From assembly GCA_028716365.1 (NCBI GenBank), contig JAQUPZ010000005.1, positions 310,001-374,000 on the forward strand: a stretch of 64,000 bases of DNA, read 5' to 3'. Positions 54,083 through 62,174 of this stretch are shown piece by piece. The stretch is from Kiritimatiellia bacterium (GTDB taxonomy: Bacteria > Verrucomicrobiota > Kiritimatiellia > UBA8416 > YA12-FULL-48-11). Each line of letters begins with the position of its first letter. Position 1 is the stretch's first letter. The notes beneath the pieces are model-generated. The model was not told where the DNA came from. It saw nothing but the letters and a program-made list of their open reading frames with translations, and did no database searches. Made by a program: the position numbers and the translations under genes.

Positions 54083-54823
54083 ATGAGAATATTCATACCG
54101 AATTCAAAAGTCAGGTCGTTTGTTGTGCGACAATGCATAGTGTGCCTTGCTGTGTTACAAATAACCCTGTCAGGTATGGCGGCCGAAATCACTACTAACG
54201 GACTGACTGTTCACAATAAAGGTATCGGCGGCAATAATACCGAACAAGGCCGGAAGCGCTTTGAACAACATGTTGTTGCTATCAAGCCGGATTATGTTTT
54301 TATCTATTTCGGCCTGAACGACGCGCTCAATGAAAAGTGTTTTGTTTCGCTGGAACGGTTCGTCGAAAATCTCACCTGGATGGTGGATCACGCACGCACT
54401 AATGGCATCAAACCTGTGCTCTGTACCATCCATTCCGTAACCGAAGAACCGCTGTTCAAGCGGCACAAGCGTGAACTTTACGGTTCAGAAGGACCAAACG
54501 GAAAGGTCGCCCGTTACAACACTGCAATACTTTCTCTTGCGCAGACCAAAAAAGTTCCACTGGCCGATTTCGCCAAGGCCGCAGGTCAGCCGGGGACAGT
54601 TTCCGCCGACGGAGTCCATTTGACCTCTTCTGGTTACAAACTTCTCGCAAAAACTTTCTTTGATGTCGTCGCGCCTGAACTTAAAGGAAACGAGGTCATC
54701 GTATGTCTCGGCGACAGTATAACCTACAGTTCAGGAATGAAAGGCGTTGGTACTGCCGAAGGTGAAACTTATCCGGCATTTCTCCGCCAGATCCAAATTC
54801 CGCCACACAAGAACAGTCCGTGA
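54083..54823 (+). CDS. circularly permuted SGNH/GDSL hydrolase
   Basis: Predicted 246 residues from Met at 54083, which opens a signal peptide (FVVRQCIVCLAVLQITLSGMA). All SGNH blocks are present but out of order. The mature N-terminus begins with block II (NKGIGGNN, 45-52), then block III FGLND (76-80), block V DGVHL (176-180, Asp176 and His179), and only then block I, VIVCLGDSIT (205-214), with nucleophile Ser212. The last segment GTAEGETYPAFLRQI normally leads directly into block II. Stop at 54821-54823 is clean. Likely an exported carbohydrate esterase. Converges on the PHP gene with a five-base gap. Confidence 0.82.
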   Translation: MRIFIPNSKVRSFVVRQCIVCLAVLQITLSGMAAEITTNGLTVHNKGIGGNNTEQGRKRFEQHVVAIKPDYVFIYFGLNDALNEKCFVSLERFVENLTWMVDHARTNGIKPVLCTIHSVTEEPLFKRHKRELYGSEGPNGKVARYNTAILSLAQTKKVPLADFAKAAGQPGTVSADGVHLTSSGYKLLAKTFFDVVAPELKGNEVIVCLGDSITYSSGMKGVGTAEGETYPAFLRQIQIPPHKNSP

Positions 54824-54828
54824 ACGGA

Positions 54829-55953
54829 TTAACGCTTCTTCACCCAAATCGGACTGGACCAGGCATGCGATTTGTTGCCATGCTCATCCTTGTCCACCTG
54901 AATCACCCGCACATAATAGTAACTCGTCTCGGCAAAGGTCTCGTCCACATACGCGAACGATACGTTCTGCTTCTGCGGACGAAGCGCATGAAGGACCTTG
55001 CCATCGCGAATAATGACAATTTCTTCAATTGGGGCCGTTCCTTTGACATCCACCATAATCTGCGGCTTGCCAGCCAACTCGATCTCCTCCCCCATGAAAT
55101 GTCCATTGATACGGAAATCGAGACCAATGCGGGCGTGATTGATCGCGTAGTTCCGCCGATGGCGCAGTGCGTCAAAGATAGCCTCGCGCGTCAGTTCCGT
55201 TGCCAGCACAGCAGTGCGGGCAGCGGGTCTGCCTTCGTGGGTATCAGTTCCGCTGACGAAGCCAGTGCGACCGCCGCGGTTGAGAAACTCGCGCAGGCTC
55301 TTTTCCCAATTCAGCTCGTATGTCTTGCCTTCGTAGCGGCTGACGTCCAAGCCCATCTCGGTATTGACGATAACGGAGCTGTTCGCAGGGACGTATTCCC
55401 ACTGATCTCCTGCCTCGTTGAAGAGAGCAAAGGGATGGTTGTTCTGGATCAGACCGCCATGTTTGCGTACCACCTCCGCCAGTGTGTCAGGATTGTTGTA
55501 TGCAACATCCTTCGCACTGAAAAGATAGCCGATACGATTCGTAAAATAGACATTCTTGTGATTGTAGAATTTCGGAGGCCCCGGAAATAGCCGCTCCGCC
55601 GGACCGTTAGTGAAACCGGACCAATACTTCGCCTGTGACGTCCACTCATACCCGGCGATTGCAACAAAGCGGCCCTTGACCGTATACTGATCCGCCTTGT
55701 CCTGAGTGAGCATCCATTTCTCTTTGGGCATCCGCCAGGGCGAACTGTTCCCGAAATCATGGTCGGTAACTATGACAAAATCGAGCTTTGCTACATCCCG
55801 GGCATGAGTAAAATAGTCATCCAGGCTCCCTTTACCATCGGAATTACTCGTGTGTCCGTGGACATCTCCCCAAACAATCTTGTATTGCGCAAATGCAGGT
55901 AGAATTGCAATAAACAGCGAGACGAGAATGGCACAGGTTTGTCGTGAGAACAT
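54829..55953 (-). CDS. exported PHP-domain / DUF3604-like metalloesterase
   Basis: Predicted 374 residues from Met at 55953, chosen because the signal peptide (TCAILVSLFIAILPAFA) starts there; Met at 55995 is an alternative. PHP motifs: WGDVHGHTSNSDGKG, IVTDHDFGNSS, IAGYEW, IQNNHPFA and SGTDTHEGR. The C-terminal 100 residues are a beta-sandwich (IMVDVKGTAPIEEIVIIRDG), as in DUF3604 proteins. These are predicted phospho- or other esterases with a multi-metal site. Situated between a DUF5009 gene and the convergent permuted esterase. Confidence 0.83.
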   Translation of the reverse strand: MFSRQTCAILVSLFIAILPAFAQYKIVWGDVHGHTSNSDGKGSLDDYFTHARDVAKLDFVIVTDHDFGNSSPWRMPKEKWMLTQDKADQYTVKGRFVAIAGYEWTSQAKYWSGFTNGPAERLFPGPPKFYNHKNVYFTNRIGYLFSAKDVAYNNPDTLAEVVRKHGGLIQNNHPFALFNEAGDQWEYVPANSSVIVNTEMGLDVSRYEGKTYELNWEKSLREFLNRGGRTGFVSGTDTHEGRPAARTAVLATELTREAIFDALRHRRNYAINHARIGLDFRINGHFMGEEIELAGKPQIMVDVKGTAPIEEIVIIRDGKVLHALRPQKQNVSFAYVDETFAETSYYYVRVIQVDKDEHGNKSHAWSSPIWVKKR

Positions 55954-56069
55954 TTTACATACACCCGACACTTTAATTCCCGCTACTCTTTCCATGCCAT
56001 CTTTCTTTTAAACCATTCCTCTGCCTGTAATCCCACTCATCACGCGCAAAAAATATCACCAACATCCAT

Positions 56070-57221
56070 TTATAATCGCAGGAAAATACGGCGGCGATGG
56101 AGATAGACGAGCACCAGCCATGCAAGGGAATACTGGGCCACAGTCATCAGGATCGCGTGCCAGTATGGCCCCATATGAGGCTTCAGATTTCCGAGGAAAA
56201 CGGTGGCAATTGCGCCGAACCCGCCCATGAAAAGGCTCGTCATGATATAAGAAAGGATGGAATTACTGCCGATCGCAGTCCACAACCCGAGACCACGGCG
56301 CCAGCCTTTCACATCAATTACCCACCAGAACAGTGCCAGCAAAAGATAACTCCAGCCCCCGCACCATAACGCGAATGTACTGGTCCAGCGGTTCTTGACT
56401 ATGGGCAGGTGATAACTCCAAAGCCAGGCAGTCAACAGACAGACAACGCCCAGCATCACAAGCCATTGTAGTTTGATCTTATTCTCCCAGGGTTTTCCCA
56501 ATATTCGAGTTGCAAATACACCCAGCATGGTACTGGCGCCGTGTGTCCACATTGGAACCAGCGGAAAACCCTGTCCATAGGGGCTTTGCCACGGCTTATC
56601 CAGCAGGCCGGTGGTATGCGCAAAAACCCAGTCGCTGAAAATTGCTCCCGCCTTGAATTCCCCCCACTGGTGTCCCGGCACCGGTACAAACATTTGAAGC
56701 GCCCAGTAACCGACCAGGAAAACACCGGTCGCAATGATCTGCCCCTTCAACGAGGTATACAGAACAAGAACCACCGCGATCAGGTAACCCAGGCCGAGCA
56801 TCAAAAGAACACTGTAGGAAAGCCGCATATCCGCTATTTTCCACGACTGAAGGTTGCCGTGAATAAACATACCGATAACCACCATCCAGAAAAACCGGAC
56901 CAGGGCATGGCGAAGAATGGAGCCTTTGGATTCACCTCTTGCCAGACGTTTATCCAGCGCCAACGGGACCGATACACCGATCAGGAACTGGAACAGGGGA
57001 AATATGAAATCAATGAAGTGGAATCCTTCCCACTTCACATGCTGAAACTGCTGGCTCAATGCAAAGCCAAATGTACCCGCCGCCGAGCCTGCACAAAATA
57101 CACGTACCAGCTGAGAGCCGCCCAAAAGCCAGAACATATCGAAACCGCGCAGGGCATCGAGAGATAGCAGACGGCTGCCGGGCCCGGCGGCCTGGTCCTT
57201 CGATTGCTGTTTCATTTCCAT
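56070..57221 (-). CDS. DUF5009 / HGSNAT-like inner-membrane acyltransferase
   Basis: Predicted 383 residues from Met at 57221; a GTG at 57248 and Met at 57215 are alternatives. Hallmark LLSLDALRGFDMFWLLGGSQ, then about ten membrane helices (FHFIDFIFPLFQFLIGVSVP, FFWMVVIGMFIHG and so on). It is a paralogue of 36340-37461, with the same NSILSYIM/NSIAIYMM late motif. Predicted to acylate sugars at the inner membrane. It follows the creatininase-like gene closely, so they may be cotranscribed. Confidence 0.83.
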   Translation of the reverse strand: MEMKQQSKDQAAGPGSRLLSLDALRGFDMFWLLGGSQLVRVFCAGSAAGTFGFALSQQFQHVKWEGFHFIDFIFPLFQFLIGVSVPLALDKRLARGESKGSILRHALVRFFWMVVIGMFIHGNLQSWKIADMRLSYSVLLMLGLGYLIAVVLVLYTSLKGQIIATGVFLVGYWALQMFVPVPGHQWGEFKAGAIFSDWVFAHTTGLLDKPWQSPYGQGFPLVPMWTHGASTMLGVFATRILGKPWENKIKLQWLVMLGVVCLLTAWLWSYHLPIVKNRWTSTFALWCGGWSYLLLALFWWVIDVKGWRRGLGLWTAIGSNSILSYIMTSLFMGGFGAIATVFLGNLKPHMGPYWHAILMTVAQYSLAWLVLVYLHRRRIFLRL

Positions 57222-57256
57222 ATTGTTCGAAACCCTTTCTACGTCCACGAGAATTA

Positions 57257-58120
57257 TCAGGCCAGAAGACCTTTTGCAAGATCCGCAAGCCGCGAAGCCG
57301 CAATATCCAGAAGACGGTTACCGAAATCCGCATTAGCTTCCTTGATCGCACTCAACCTTTCCACAGGCTGTTTCTTGAGTTGATGACTGAGCGGGCTGTC
57401 CTTGATGTCGTCCACCCGCGAGAGGTCCACCCAGTGGCGATGAATTGCCATGACCAGCGAGGTTTCAAGCATCATGCCATGTCCGCCATAAATGGATTTC
57501 GGGCCGCTTTGTTTTGCCATTTCATCTTTCAAAATGGTCACTGTCCCCCCGCCCCAGAATTTCATACCGCGAATGACACCATTCTGTTCTTTCTGGATCT
57601 CGGTCAGAAGAAAATCAGCCGGCCAATGCCCGCCGAAAGCAATACATGCTTTAAAACCCAGGTCCGCCAGTGATTCCATCAACTCTATGTAAATCTGACG
57701 GCATAATTCCCGGCTTACAAAGCAGCTTGGCGGTGCGGCATCCCTGGTGCCACTGCGAAGCTCCTCCCGCGACCAGCTCGGATGACCCGCAGGCGCAAAT
57801 GGCACAATCGGGAAAAGAATGCCGCCTGTAATGTTGACGGCGCGTAGACAGGTTTCATAAGCCGTCCACGGGTCTACAGCCAGAACGTTCTGCAGACCGT
57901 GCTCTTCCATTGCCCCGGCAGGTACGTAGACAACCGGCATACGCTTGAGTTCGGCATAAAATTCCTCTGGCAACAACTCTTCATATTTGTGCGGATGCCT
58001 CTTTGTACCCGTCTGGCACTCATCGGCGGCCAACAACGGTGCCGCACCGGTAAAAAAAGCAGCGCTCTTCAGGAACGTACGACGACTTTTACTTTGCGGA
58101 TAATAATTGTCTTTTTCCAT
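57257..58120 (-). CDS. Tat-exported creatininase-family amidohydrolase
   Basis: Predicted 287 residues. The start at 58120 has GGAGG eight bases upstream. Tat signal KSRRTFLKSAAFFTGAAPLLA. Family motifs: VYVPAGAMEEHGLQN (metal-binding Glu/His), AVDPWTAYE, AFGGHWPAD and YGGHGMMLETS. Creatininase relatives hydrolyse cyclic amides or act as mycofactocin/F420-type lactam or formamide hydrolases with two metals. An exported form in a glycan locus suggests action on an amide- or lactone-like sugar; substrate unknown. Confidence 0.82.
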   Translation of the reverse strand: MEKDNYYPQSKSRRTFLKSAAFFTGAAPLLAADECQTGTKRHPHKYEELLPEEFYAELKRMPVVYVPAGAMEEHGLQNVLAVDPWTAYETCLRAVNITGGILFPIVPFAPAGHPSWSREELRSGTRDAAPPSCFVSRELCRQIYIELMESLADLGFKACIAFGGHWPADFLLTEIQKEQNGVIRGMKFWGGGTVTILKDEMAKQSGPKSIYGGHGMMLETSLVMAIHRHWVDLSRVDDIKDSPLSHQLKKQPVERLSAIKEANADFGNRLLDIAASRLADLAKGLLA

Positions 58121-58284
58121 TTCACTGCCCTCCTGCATTCTCATAACCTGACGATCATTTAGCGTTATGGCAATCGAACATACAAGAATGAATTCCTGTT
58201 TTGCATTTCAGGTCGAACGACCACTTTGAGAGTTTTTCAACCCGCAGGATTAAAAAATACCATACAATGCCTGGTTCGCCTATT

Positions 58285-58656
58285 TCATCTTTCAAAAGGT
58301 TTTTGCTTCGCCACCGCACCGCAATAAAGGCAAACCGGGTGATTACGAATTAAAACACGACCGCATTGCGGACAAGTTGACCGTTCAGTCGATCTGGCTA
58401 CTTTACCGTTTAGTTTGCCATCACGAAGGTCAATCTTCTGAATCATCTGGATTAATTTATCGTCCGTGTATCCGAGTTGCTCTTTGAGAATTGTCCACAA
58501 TGCCTCGGTGATCATGAGCAGTTTCTCAATATCTGCTCGTATCAACTCCGTGCTGAGTCGAGCGCTGGCAGAGTCTGCGGAGGTGCTGCCTGATGACAGG
58601 TGCTCTTGTTGCGATCGAGCAGTTGTTGCAAGTGCAAATGCAAAAAACAGGTTCAT
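58285..58656 (-). CDS. small exported protein with C-terminal zinc ribbon
   Basis: Predicted 123 residues with AGGAG seven bases before the ATG, which supports a real gene. A short signal peptide (MNLFFAFALATTARSQ) is followed by a Ser/Ala-rich linker, an alpha-helical region (residues about 34-75) and a zinc ribbon with C95-x2-C98 and C109-x2-C112 (TCPQCGR, CLYCGAV). Exported zinc ribbons are unusual. Function not recognised. Composition is unlike the glycosidase genes. Confidence 0.65.
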   Translation of the reverse strand: MNLFFAFALATTARSQQEHLSSGSTSADSASARLSTELIRADIEKLLMITEALWTILKEQLGYTDDKLIQMIQKIDLRDGKLNGKVARSTERSTCPQCGRVLIRNHPVCLYCGAVAKQKPFER

Positions 58657-59045
58657 TTTATTTCTCCTATTTGGCGAACGAGACTGTCGAAAAACTATTT
58701 TCAGGAGACTGGATCTCCTGCCTGCTTAATTTCTGTTTATGAAAGCATTTTTTGTATGAGGGAAGCAATTGGATAAGCGAAGGTCCAATTCATGACCTTA
58801 TTTCCGAACTGTCTGCCCGAAACCATGCGATTTCTGTTCATTATACGCCCCCAACGTCACTTTGTGTTAATTAGAGCATGTTAAATAATGTCATGGCCAT
58901 TAATCATGTATGATATCTAACAAACATGGCGATTTTGCAGCTACATGAGCGCTTAATATGCTCTAGATTGTGCAATGTGAAGATATGATATGAGCGTCCC
59001 CAATAGGCTTGCAAATAGATCTGACGCCGATAGACTCCTCCACTA
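58657..59045. other. gene-free stretch between the zinc-ribbon and helicase genes
   Basis: 389 AT-rich bases. No supported gene, repeat or clear terminator seen. The 3' end of the helicase gene and the promoter of the zinc-ribbon gene must lie here, but neither a terminator nor a convincing promoter could be picked. Confidence 0.5.
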
Positions 59046-61019
59046 TCATTCTCCGATTGCGAGGTGCTCAAAATTCTTCCAACTCCCGAACACGTCGCGG
59101 TAGAAATCCGAATGCAACCAACAGTTTCTATCCACCTCCTGACGCGTAGGCGGCCTTCCCATCCGCCATTGGAGTCTTTGGTACTGATACAGCAGGATTC
59201 GGCCAATGTTGTGGCGTGTAGCGAAACGAGGGTTCATCGCCTGCTGCGAGAAGATGTCGATGACTCGTTCATCAAAATGAACTTCACATCCAAACGGAAG
59301 GTTGAGTAACTCCTTGACCGTCCGAGCGCCGCTAGGTGTGGAGGAAGGTTGCTCGTTTGCCTCGGGAAGCAGACCATGAAACTCAACTATGCGGTAAGCA
59401 TTGCGGAAGTTGCCGATGAAATCGATCACTATGCAATGGGACTTCCCGACGAACCGCCGCAACCCCCGCCCCAGTTGCTGAAAGAATATCCGCTTGGATT
59501 CTGTCGGACGCAGAAACAAGAGGCACTCAATGAAGGGTATGTCGGCACCCTCGTTCATAACATCGACAACGCAGAGCACTTTCATTTTACCAGATTCTAA
59601 TCGACGCACGATGGCGCGCCGTCGGTTCCAGGGCGTTGTGGATAGGTAGGGCTCAGAGGGAATTCCTTGCTCTCGAAAACTCTGCGCAACGCGCACTGCG
59701 TGTCTGTGGGAACAACAGAACGCCAGGGTTGGTTTCTGATCAGCGTGCTCCCGCCACCTTGCAATGATGGCGTGGTCCCGTGCCGGAATGACAAGAGCCT
59801 TCTCCATATCGCGAACGCTGTAGGTGATTCCATTGTGTTGAATGGCTGAGTAGTCAACGTCGTCAAACGCGCCGAAGTAGTGATACGGAGCGAGAACCCC
59901 AGAGTCAATTCCGGTTCGAAGTTCCGCATTCACAAGCACATTTCCGCGGCACAATTCGGTAATGTCCTGCCTGTCTCCCCTGAAGGGAGTTGCCGTAAGT
60001 CCAAGGAGAAATGCATCGCCGATCAGCTCAATAAGTTGCTTGTATGACTTCGCGGCTGCGTGGTGAAACTCGTCAACGACAACGTAATCGAACATATTCC
60101 TCTCAATTGCCGAGAGATGGTTCTTCAAGAATTGCACCGTTCCGAGTTTTACCCGCGTGTTATCCTTGATGGATTGGCGATTTGTTATGCGAATTACGGA
60201 ACTACTGCCGAACACTGCCGCGAACTCCGATTCGGCAACGTCAAGGATCTCATTCGTATGTGCGACATAGAGTAACTGTTTGGCCTTGTGGGTTTTGGCA
60301 TCTTCTGCGGCTATTCGCGTTTTCCCACTGCCAGGTGGCAGGACGATGAGTCCTACTTTCTGTCCCAAGGAATGGGAATACTTCAATTCGTCCAGAGCCT
60401 GTTTTTGTAGAATGTTCAGTAGTCTTTTCTTCGGCGAGTAACCGCACTGGCATCGCCCTGCGGCAATCCTCTCCCCATCCCTAGGACAGAAGTACCCGTA
60501 AGCAACGAAAAGTCTGGCTAGATCGCCAGCATCAAGGATGGCATATGCGCAACCAAGGCGCTCAGAAGTCGAAACGAATTGCTCCTTGGCTTCGTCCAAG
60601 ATGTTGCCCACTATACCAAGGACGGAGAACCTGAGCCCCTCGATTTTCTCCAAGCGGTAGATTTGGTGAGATACGTGCTTGGGCCGAACGGTTGGAAATG
60701 ACTTTCCCTTGAGGATAAATGCCGCAAGACCATGCTCACCAGAGACCGTCATCTTGTGCGTGAGAACATCGACAACTTCCGCAGGACCATGTGCCGTTTC
60801 ATTTTGATCGGCAAGGATTGCACGTAGGAAGGGTTCGAGTTCTTCTCTTTCATCGAGGACTCGCACCTTCGCAACGACTTCAGGAATAATGGTATCCGAG
60901 GGAAAGTCCTTCACATCCCTGAAACTATCTATCTGTTCAATCTGTATCAGTTGCGCCGTCATTGCAGTTGAGTACACCGTTCTTTGTGGAGCCAACGGTG
61001 GAGCTGAACGAATGCTCAA
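59046..61019 (-). CDS. SF2 DEFH-box helicase with probable nuclease-like N-terminal domain
   Basis: Predicted 657 residues, TTG start at 61019 (14 bases after the HEPN gene stop); the first ATG, at 60962, has no better ribosome site. Residues about 40-175 look like a restriction-endonuclease-fold domain (AEVVDVLTHK, LAAFILKGKSF, LGIVGNILDEAKEQFV). A small Cys cluster follows (C178, C190, C192). Helicase motifs: Walker A LPPGSGKT (227-234), DEFH (316-319), TATP (342-345) and QLGRGLRR (515-522). The C-terminal 60 residues contain GRPPTRQEVDR. Similar helicase-nucleases are common in defence loci. Cotranscribed with the HEPN-like gene. Confidence 0.82.
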   Translation of the reverse strand: MSIRSAPPLAPQRTVYSTAMTAQLIQIEQIDSFRDVKDFPSDTIIPEVVAKVRVLDEREELEPFLRAILADQNETAHGPAEVVDVLTHKMTVSGEHGLAAFILKGKSFPTVRPKHVSHQIYRLEKIEGLRFSVLGIVGNILDEAKEQFVSTSERLGCAYAILDAGDLARLFVAYGYFCPRDGERIAAGRCQCGYSPKKRLLNILQKQALDELKYSHSLGQKVGLIVLPPGSGKTRIAAEDAKTHKAKQLLYVAHTNEILDVAESEFAAVFGSSSVIRITNRQSIKDNTRVKLGTVQFLKNHLSAIERNMFDYVVVDEFHHAAAKSYKQLIELIGDAFLLGLTATPFRGDRQDITELCRGNVLVNAELRTGIDSGVLAPYHYFGAFDDVDYSAIQHNGITYSVRDMEKALVIPARDHAIIARWREHADQKPTLAFCCSHRHAVRVAQSFREQGIPSEPYLSTTPWNRRRAIVRRLESGKMKVLCVVDVMNEGADIPFIECLLFLRPTESKRIFFQQLGRGLRRFVGKSHCIVIDFIGNFRNAYRIVEFHGLLPEANEQPSSTPSGARTVKELLNLPFGCEVHFDERVIDIFSQQAMNPRFATRHNIGRILLYQYQRLQWRMGRPPTRQEVDRNCWLHSDFYRDVFGSWKNFEHLAIGE

Positions 61020-61032
61020 CTCATTGGTTCGA

Positions 61033-61593
61033 TCATTTATTCGCTCTTATTAGCCATTCACTGGGATTGTTTTCAAGGCTCAGTATGAACGTTCCTTCCG
61101 ACCTGATTGCCCTTGGGAGAAACTTCTGAACGCACTCGTTCACACGGCAGTTCATCTTCGTGATCATGGATTCAGTAAGTCGAAGGACTTGCTGAGTCTT
61201 GTCGTCGGGCATAGTAGGACTGATGGTGTTGACCACAAGCTCAGGCCCTCGGATGGTGATGCGAAGTTGGTTGAGTAATCCGAAATCCTCTGCAATTGGG
61301 CCGTCGACATCACGATGAGCGACGACTTTGTCCCGAATCTCAATAACGCCATCATGTGTCTCGCGATGTTCCGCGGGGACAATGTCCTCAGATAGGCGAA
61401 CTACGGAACGTTGTTTAAAGGGTCGAGCGTATGCAGTTGCAATGGCAATTGAAAATGCCTTACGTGTGGCCGAATGAAGCGCCGAGCCGGAGGCAAGAAG
61501 TTCCTCCGCAAAGATCTTGGCATCAACAAACGCCGCACGGGCGTACGCGAATTTCCAGAATTCAAATCTATCAGTCTGGGTTGGTGTATTCAT
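61033..61593 (-). CDS. HEPN-like helical protein
   Basis: Predicted 186 residues from ATG at 61593 (GGA seven bases upstream). It is mainly helical, with FSIAIATAYARPF and then EIRDKVVAHRD, where Arg87 and His93 form an R-x5-H motif of the HEPN RNase superfamily (R-x4-6-H). This pairing with an SF2 helicase/nuclease suggests a toxin or effector RNase in a defence module; that role is inference. An alternative is a non-catalytic HEPN-like protein. Confidence 0.6.
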   Translation of the reverse strand: MNTPTQTDRFEFWKFAYARAAFVDAKIFAEELLASGSALHSATRKAFSIAIATAYARPFKQRSVVRLSEDIVPAEHRETHDGVIEIRDKVVAHRDVDGPIAEDFGLLNQLRITIRGPELVVNTISPTMPDDKTQQVLRLTESMITKMNCRVNECVQKFLPRAIRSEGTFILSLENNPSEWLIRANK

Positions 61594-61665
61594 CTCTTTA
61601 TCCAACGTACATTTTCACCGTTTCGAGTCCGCCGCGGACGAAGAATACGGTAAAACTTGTTGGCA

Positions 61666-62034
61666 CTATCTCTTTTTTTGTATTGCTTGGTAAATGTGTT
61701 TGAACCCGTTCTGATGATCAGGAATCGAACAAGTAGGTGGTTCTCCAATTGGATTGATGTGGATAACTCCACCAGATGGACAATTTGTGCAGACTCTGAT
61801 GTCAGGAAGGCCGACATACTGTTGCAACTCAGACAGGGGAATAACTTGTCCCAGAGATTCCGGGTGTTTGTTCTGATACGAGTCCTTTGCATCAGCGATA
61901 AACTTTAGGCTCATTGCGCACTTCAAAAGGTCACCCTTGAATGGATTGTTACGTATGTATTCTTTGTTCTCCCACCAGACTAAGAATGCTAGCAATGGAA
62001 TTATAATCGCGAAATATATCATCCATTTCTTCAT
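61666..62034 (-). CDS. pseudopilin-like membrane-anchored protein
   Basis: Predicted 122 residues. One N-terminal membrane helix (WMIYFAIIIPLLAFLVWW) with no GFTLIE prepilin cleavage motif. The rest matches short PVC proteins related to type II secretion/pilin subunits: LKCAMSLKFIADAKDSYQ, ELQQYVGLPDIRVCTNCPSGG and EPPTCSIPDH. The Cys residues probably form disulfides in the periplasm. It may be first gene of a transcript running into the HEPN and helicase genes (72-base gap) but could also be independent. Promoter and operator at 62048-62125. Confidence 0.65.
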   Translation of the reverse strand: MKKWMIYFAIIIPLLAFLVWWENKEYIRNNPFKGDLLKCAMSLKFIADAKDSYQNKHPESLGQVIPLSELQQYVGLPDIRVCTNCPSGGVIHINPIGEPPTCSIPDHQNGFKHIYQAIQKKR

Positions 62035-62047
62035 TATCTTTTAAACG

Positions 62048-62125
62048 TTTAGGCGAACGTTCGCCCAAATCATTGGGTTGACATATTCGCCTAAACCATT
62101 ATATGCGCATGACAATCTACTGCAA
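62048..62125 (-). promoter_or_regulatory. promoter overlapped by palindromic operator
   Basis: Minus-strand -35 TTGCAG (62120-62125), 16-base spacer and -10 TATAAT (62098-62103), start near 62091. Three copies of a TTTAGGCGAA-type half-site lie at and after the start: one at 62086-62095 and two forming the palindrome around GGCGAACGTTCGCC (62052-62065, extended dyad 62048-62069). This layout fits a repressor binding over the start and early transcript. Gene starts at 62034. Confidence 0.6.
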
Positions 62126-62174
62126 AATCGCCCAATTTCTTTATTTTCCACGTTTACCGCTTTGCGGCATCACG

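Noticed and set aside
62079..62107. Plus-strand TTGACA followed by an AT-rich box at 62100
   Set aside because: No plus-strand gene follows, and the same bases serve the better minus-strand promoter and operator.
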